Of a DNA stretch of 64,000 bases, positions 61,880 to 64,000 are shown piece by piece. The first letter of the stretch is position 1. Each line of letters opens with the position of its first letter. Under the pieces are notes generated by a model. The model had not been told where the DNA came from and ran no database searches. It worked only from the letters and a program-made list of their open reading frames with translations. Origin of the DNA: Symbiodinium natans (taxonomy: Eukaryota > Sar > Dinophyceae > Suessiales > Symbiodiniaceae); NCBI GenBank assembly GCA_905221605.1, contig CAJNDS010000424.1, forward strand, positions 252,478 through 316,477, read 5' to 3'. Made by a program: the position numbers and the translations under genes.

Positions 61880-63720
61880 GGTTTAGCCCGATCCTTGGGG
61901 AGATTAGGGTGTAGGGGGGTAGTTAGGGTATAGGGATCCTTCTGGCATGCCCGATCCTTGGGGGACATCAGGGTTGAGGGCGTTTTGGGGGGTGTTTAGG
62001 GGGTTTAGAGGCTTAGGGTGTAGGGATCCTTGCAACAATACATGGACTCCAGAAGGGTGGCCTATTGGGCCTGAAGGTTCGCTTTGCAGCTACATGTCCT
62101 GCGCACGCTACTGCTTTTTTTGCCCCCAAGGATTTCGGCTCTTCGTCTACGCCGTCTGCGGGACCTACGGCCTCTTTGGCCGTCACGCCGACACGGGCTC
62201 CATCTCGCCACAAGAGGAGGCCCGGCTGGCCGAGGCAATCTTCAAGGGGCTGCCGGAGAGCATCCTGCAACTTTGGGGGGTTTTTGGAAACGTTTTTTCT
62301 ATAGTTTTTTGGGGTACTGTAAGTACCTCCCAACAAACAGCTAGAGGCTAGAGTTCGAAGTCTTGCTAAGAAGCAGCTAGACTTAGGAAACGTTTGCAAG
62401 ATCAGTAGAGGCAGCTCTTCAGAGCCCCTGGTGCAGGCCTTTGGGGCCAGAGGGGCGGGTCGCATGGGAGCCTGCCTCCCCTCCACCTGGCCGTCTTTGA
62501 GGAGGAGGTCCCCACGGGAGATGTAGCTGCTCTATCCCCCTTGGGAGTTACGTTGTTTTTATTTATAAAAAACCCAAGAGGATATGACAAAGTATTATAT
62601 GTTTATTAAGGTTCTAAGGGGAGTGTAGGCTGCCTACGTGCATCACCTGGCCATGGCCTCCAACAGTGAGACCCTCGGAAACATCACCATGCTGCTGCAT
62701 CCAGACTCTTTGTCCCCCTTGGGAAGTATTTTACATCTTTTGCTTATAAACCCTAAACCCCAAACCCCAAACCCCAAACCCCAAACCCCAAACCCCAAAC
62801 CCCAAACCCTAAACCCTAAACCCTAAACCCTAAACCCCCAAAACCCTAAGGGGGGAGTATAGGACTTCTTGGAGCACATCCGCGCTTGGCTGGTGGTGTC
62901 TGTCTTCCGCGCCCTGTTGAACGGGGCATGGCCTCAGGAGGTTGACTTCCTGTACCTGAGCAGTTCTTGGGATAGCTGGGTTTAGGGTTTAGGGTTTAGG
63001 GTTTAGGGTTTAGGGTTTAGGGTGAATCAGACTTGTTCCGGTTGTGTCGGTATAAGGGGCCAGAGTTGTTTTCAAGAGCATCTGAGGTACCTGGGCTGGA
63101 GACACGAGGGTCCGGTGACTTCAGAGGGGCGAGTGGCCTCCCACTTGCGCTACCACTGCGACATCGAACCTGGTGCAGGTGGGCATTTTTGCACATGAGG
63201 ATCTACTATTTTTGTGGTCCTTGTCGAATGGAGGTCCGAGTGTAAGAAGGTCGACGCGAGAAGTATTATGTGAACGAAAGCTGAGGTACCAGGTTCATTT
63301 CAACGCCTTACAACAAAGTTCCCCCAAGAAGGGTCTTAGTGTAGCGCAGCGCAGGTGGCAGGTTGGGGCCATGTGACCGTGGCTACAACCCCAGGCTCTT
63401 GGAGAACATGTGGCGGATGGTCTTTGGCCGGGACTTGGACCCCTTCTCCGGAGACTTAGTAGTAGAGTAGGTAGCCTTTAACCTTTATTGGGGTATTCTA
63501 ATCCCTAGAAAATCCCAAAAAGGTTAACCCTTTAATTCCCCCAGCTTACTGGACAACTAAGGGGACGACCTGGGTGGCTACGACTTCTCCCAACTTCTGG
63601 TGACTCGCCGGGCTGTGCTCCGTCGCCCGGCAAGGTACTGGCGGTACCTCTCCCGGGTCCTCTCGGCCAGGAGGGCCGCTTTCTACATGATGCCCCTTTT
63701 GCGGGGGTACGCTGAATTTT
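61880..63720 (+). CDS. Candidate exons of an unidentified gene, 3' group
   Basis: ~62137-62275 (FRLFVYAVCGTYGLFGRHAD ... EEARLAEAIFKGLPESILQL), 62437-~62530, 62640-~62730 (ASNSETLGNITMLLHPDSLS), 62863-~62962 (DFLEHIRAWLVVSVFRALLN), ~63090-63176 (RHEGPVTSEGRVASHLRYHC), 63395-~63460 (LLENMWRMVFGRDLDPFSGD), 63562-~63708 (GGYDFSQLLVTRRAVLRRPA). The hydrophobic stretches VYAVCGTYGLF and AWLVVSVFRALL suggest a membrane protein. The LPESILQL motif recalls the intracellular loop of XK-related or similar multipass proteins, but this is a weak resemblance. The gene may continue beyond the window. Confidence 0.4.
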
Positions 63721-64000
63721 TGACTCCGCTTGTGAAAGGGAACACTGAGGGAACCATAATCTAGAGAATTCATCTATCTATCTATATATATATATATATA
63801 TATATATCTATTTGTATATGGGCCTGGGGGGGTTACTGTAAACGATGGGCCCGTCTCAGTACCCTAGGCTAGAATTCACATGTTCTTCATAATGCACTTT
63901 TGTTCATAAGTTTCGCCAGTATACATACAGTGTATGTATGTCGTGTATATTCTGTTCTGTTCTATTAAAGAATATGTCGAGGAGTTCTTGTTGCCCAGAA
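63721..64000. other. Terminal segment with TA microsatellite
   Basis: (TATC/TA)n at 63776-63812, then AT-rich unique sequence. No gene or splice site can be assigned before the window ends. Confidence 0.6.

Noticed and set aside
62437-62590. Long open frame continuing from the LPESILQL block
   Set aside because: Two frames are open and no donor/acceptor pair decides between them, so it is only mentioned as a candidate.

Overview
The window looks like nuclear DNA of a dinoflagellate. The evidence is (1) hundreds of interstitial copies of the Arabidopsis-type telomere unit TTTAGGG/CCCTAAA on both strands; (2) all recognisable genes on the + strand, as in dinoflagellate unidirectional gene clusters; (3) introns that mostly start with GC instead of GT and end AG|G; (4) head-to-tail gene duplication; (5) GC-rich exons a few dozen bases long separated by repeat-filled introns. 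No prokaryotic gene, rRNA, tRNA, CRISPR array or viral gene was seen. All exon coordinates were assembled by eye from conserved protein motifs, paralogue comparison and splice-site phase, so terminal exons are less certain than internal ones.

Layout. 1-5.8 kb: repeats only (telomere-type arrays, a duplicated segment, small inverted-repeat elements, a 12-bp minisatellite). 5.8-8.7 kb: an intronless gene for a secreted threonine-rich, mucin-like protein, bracketed by two direct copies of a ~0.5 kb segment. 8.8-26.8 kb: a spacer module, then a large PTC7-type PP2C protein phosphatase gene (copy A). 26.8-46.95 kb: two spacer modules, then a second head-to-tail phosphatase copy (copy B). 46.95-48.4 kb: a fourth spacer module. 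48.56-53.81 kb: ribosomal protein eL27 (RPL27) in ten located coding exons, including a 21-nt microexon. 54.3-63.7 kb: many coding-looking exons of one or more large genes that I do not recognise.

The two phosphatase copies share exon order and phase, and both keep the PP2C motifs (GGED/GNED, VADGVGEW, LGDS, GTDGxWDN, GGKMDD). Comparing them shows how this genome remodels introns. The same intron can be GC-AG in one copy and GT-AG in the other. Telomere-type arrays are present in one copy and absent from the other at matching sites. In copy B a 131-bp inverted-repeat element sits inside an exon that is continuous in copy A, and its own ends supply in-frame GT and AG splice sites (an introner).

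The most unusual pattern is the arrangement of telomere-type arrays inside introns. Most array-bearing introns of the phosphatases, and several of RPL27, carry TTTAGGG-type repeats downstream of the 5' splice site and CCCTAAA-type repeats upstream of the 3' splice site, so the pre-mRNA could fold into a GGGUUU/AAACCC stem that brings the exons together. At one RPL27 exon the last TTTAG|GG of an array is itself the acceptor. At least eight families of small inverted-repeat elements (called A-H here) are scattered through introns and spacers, one nested in another.
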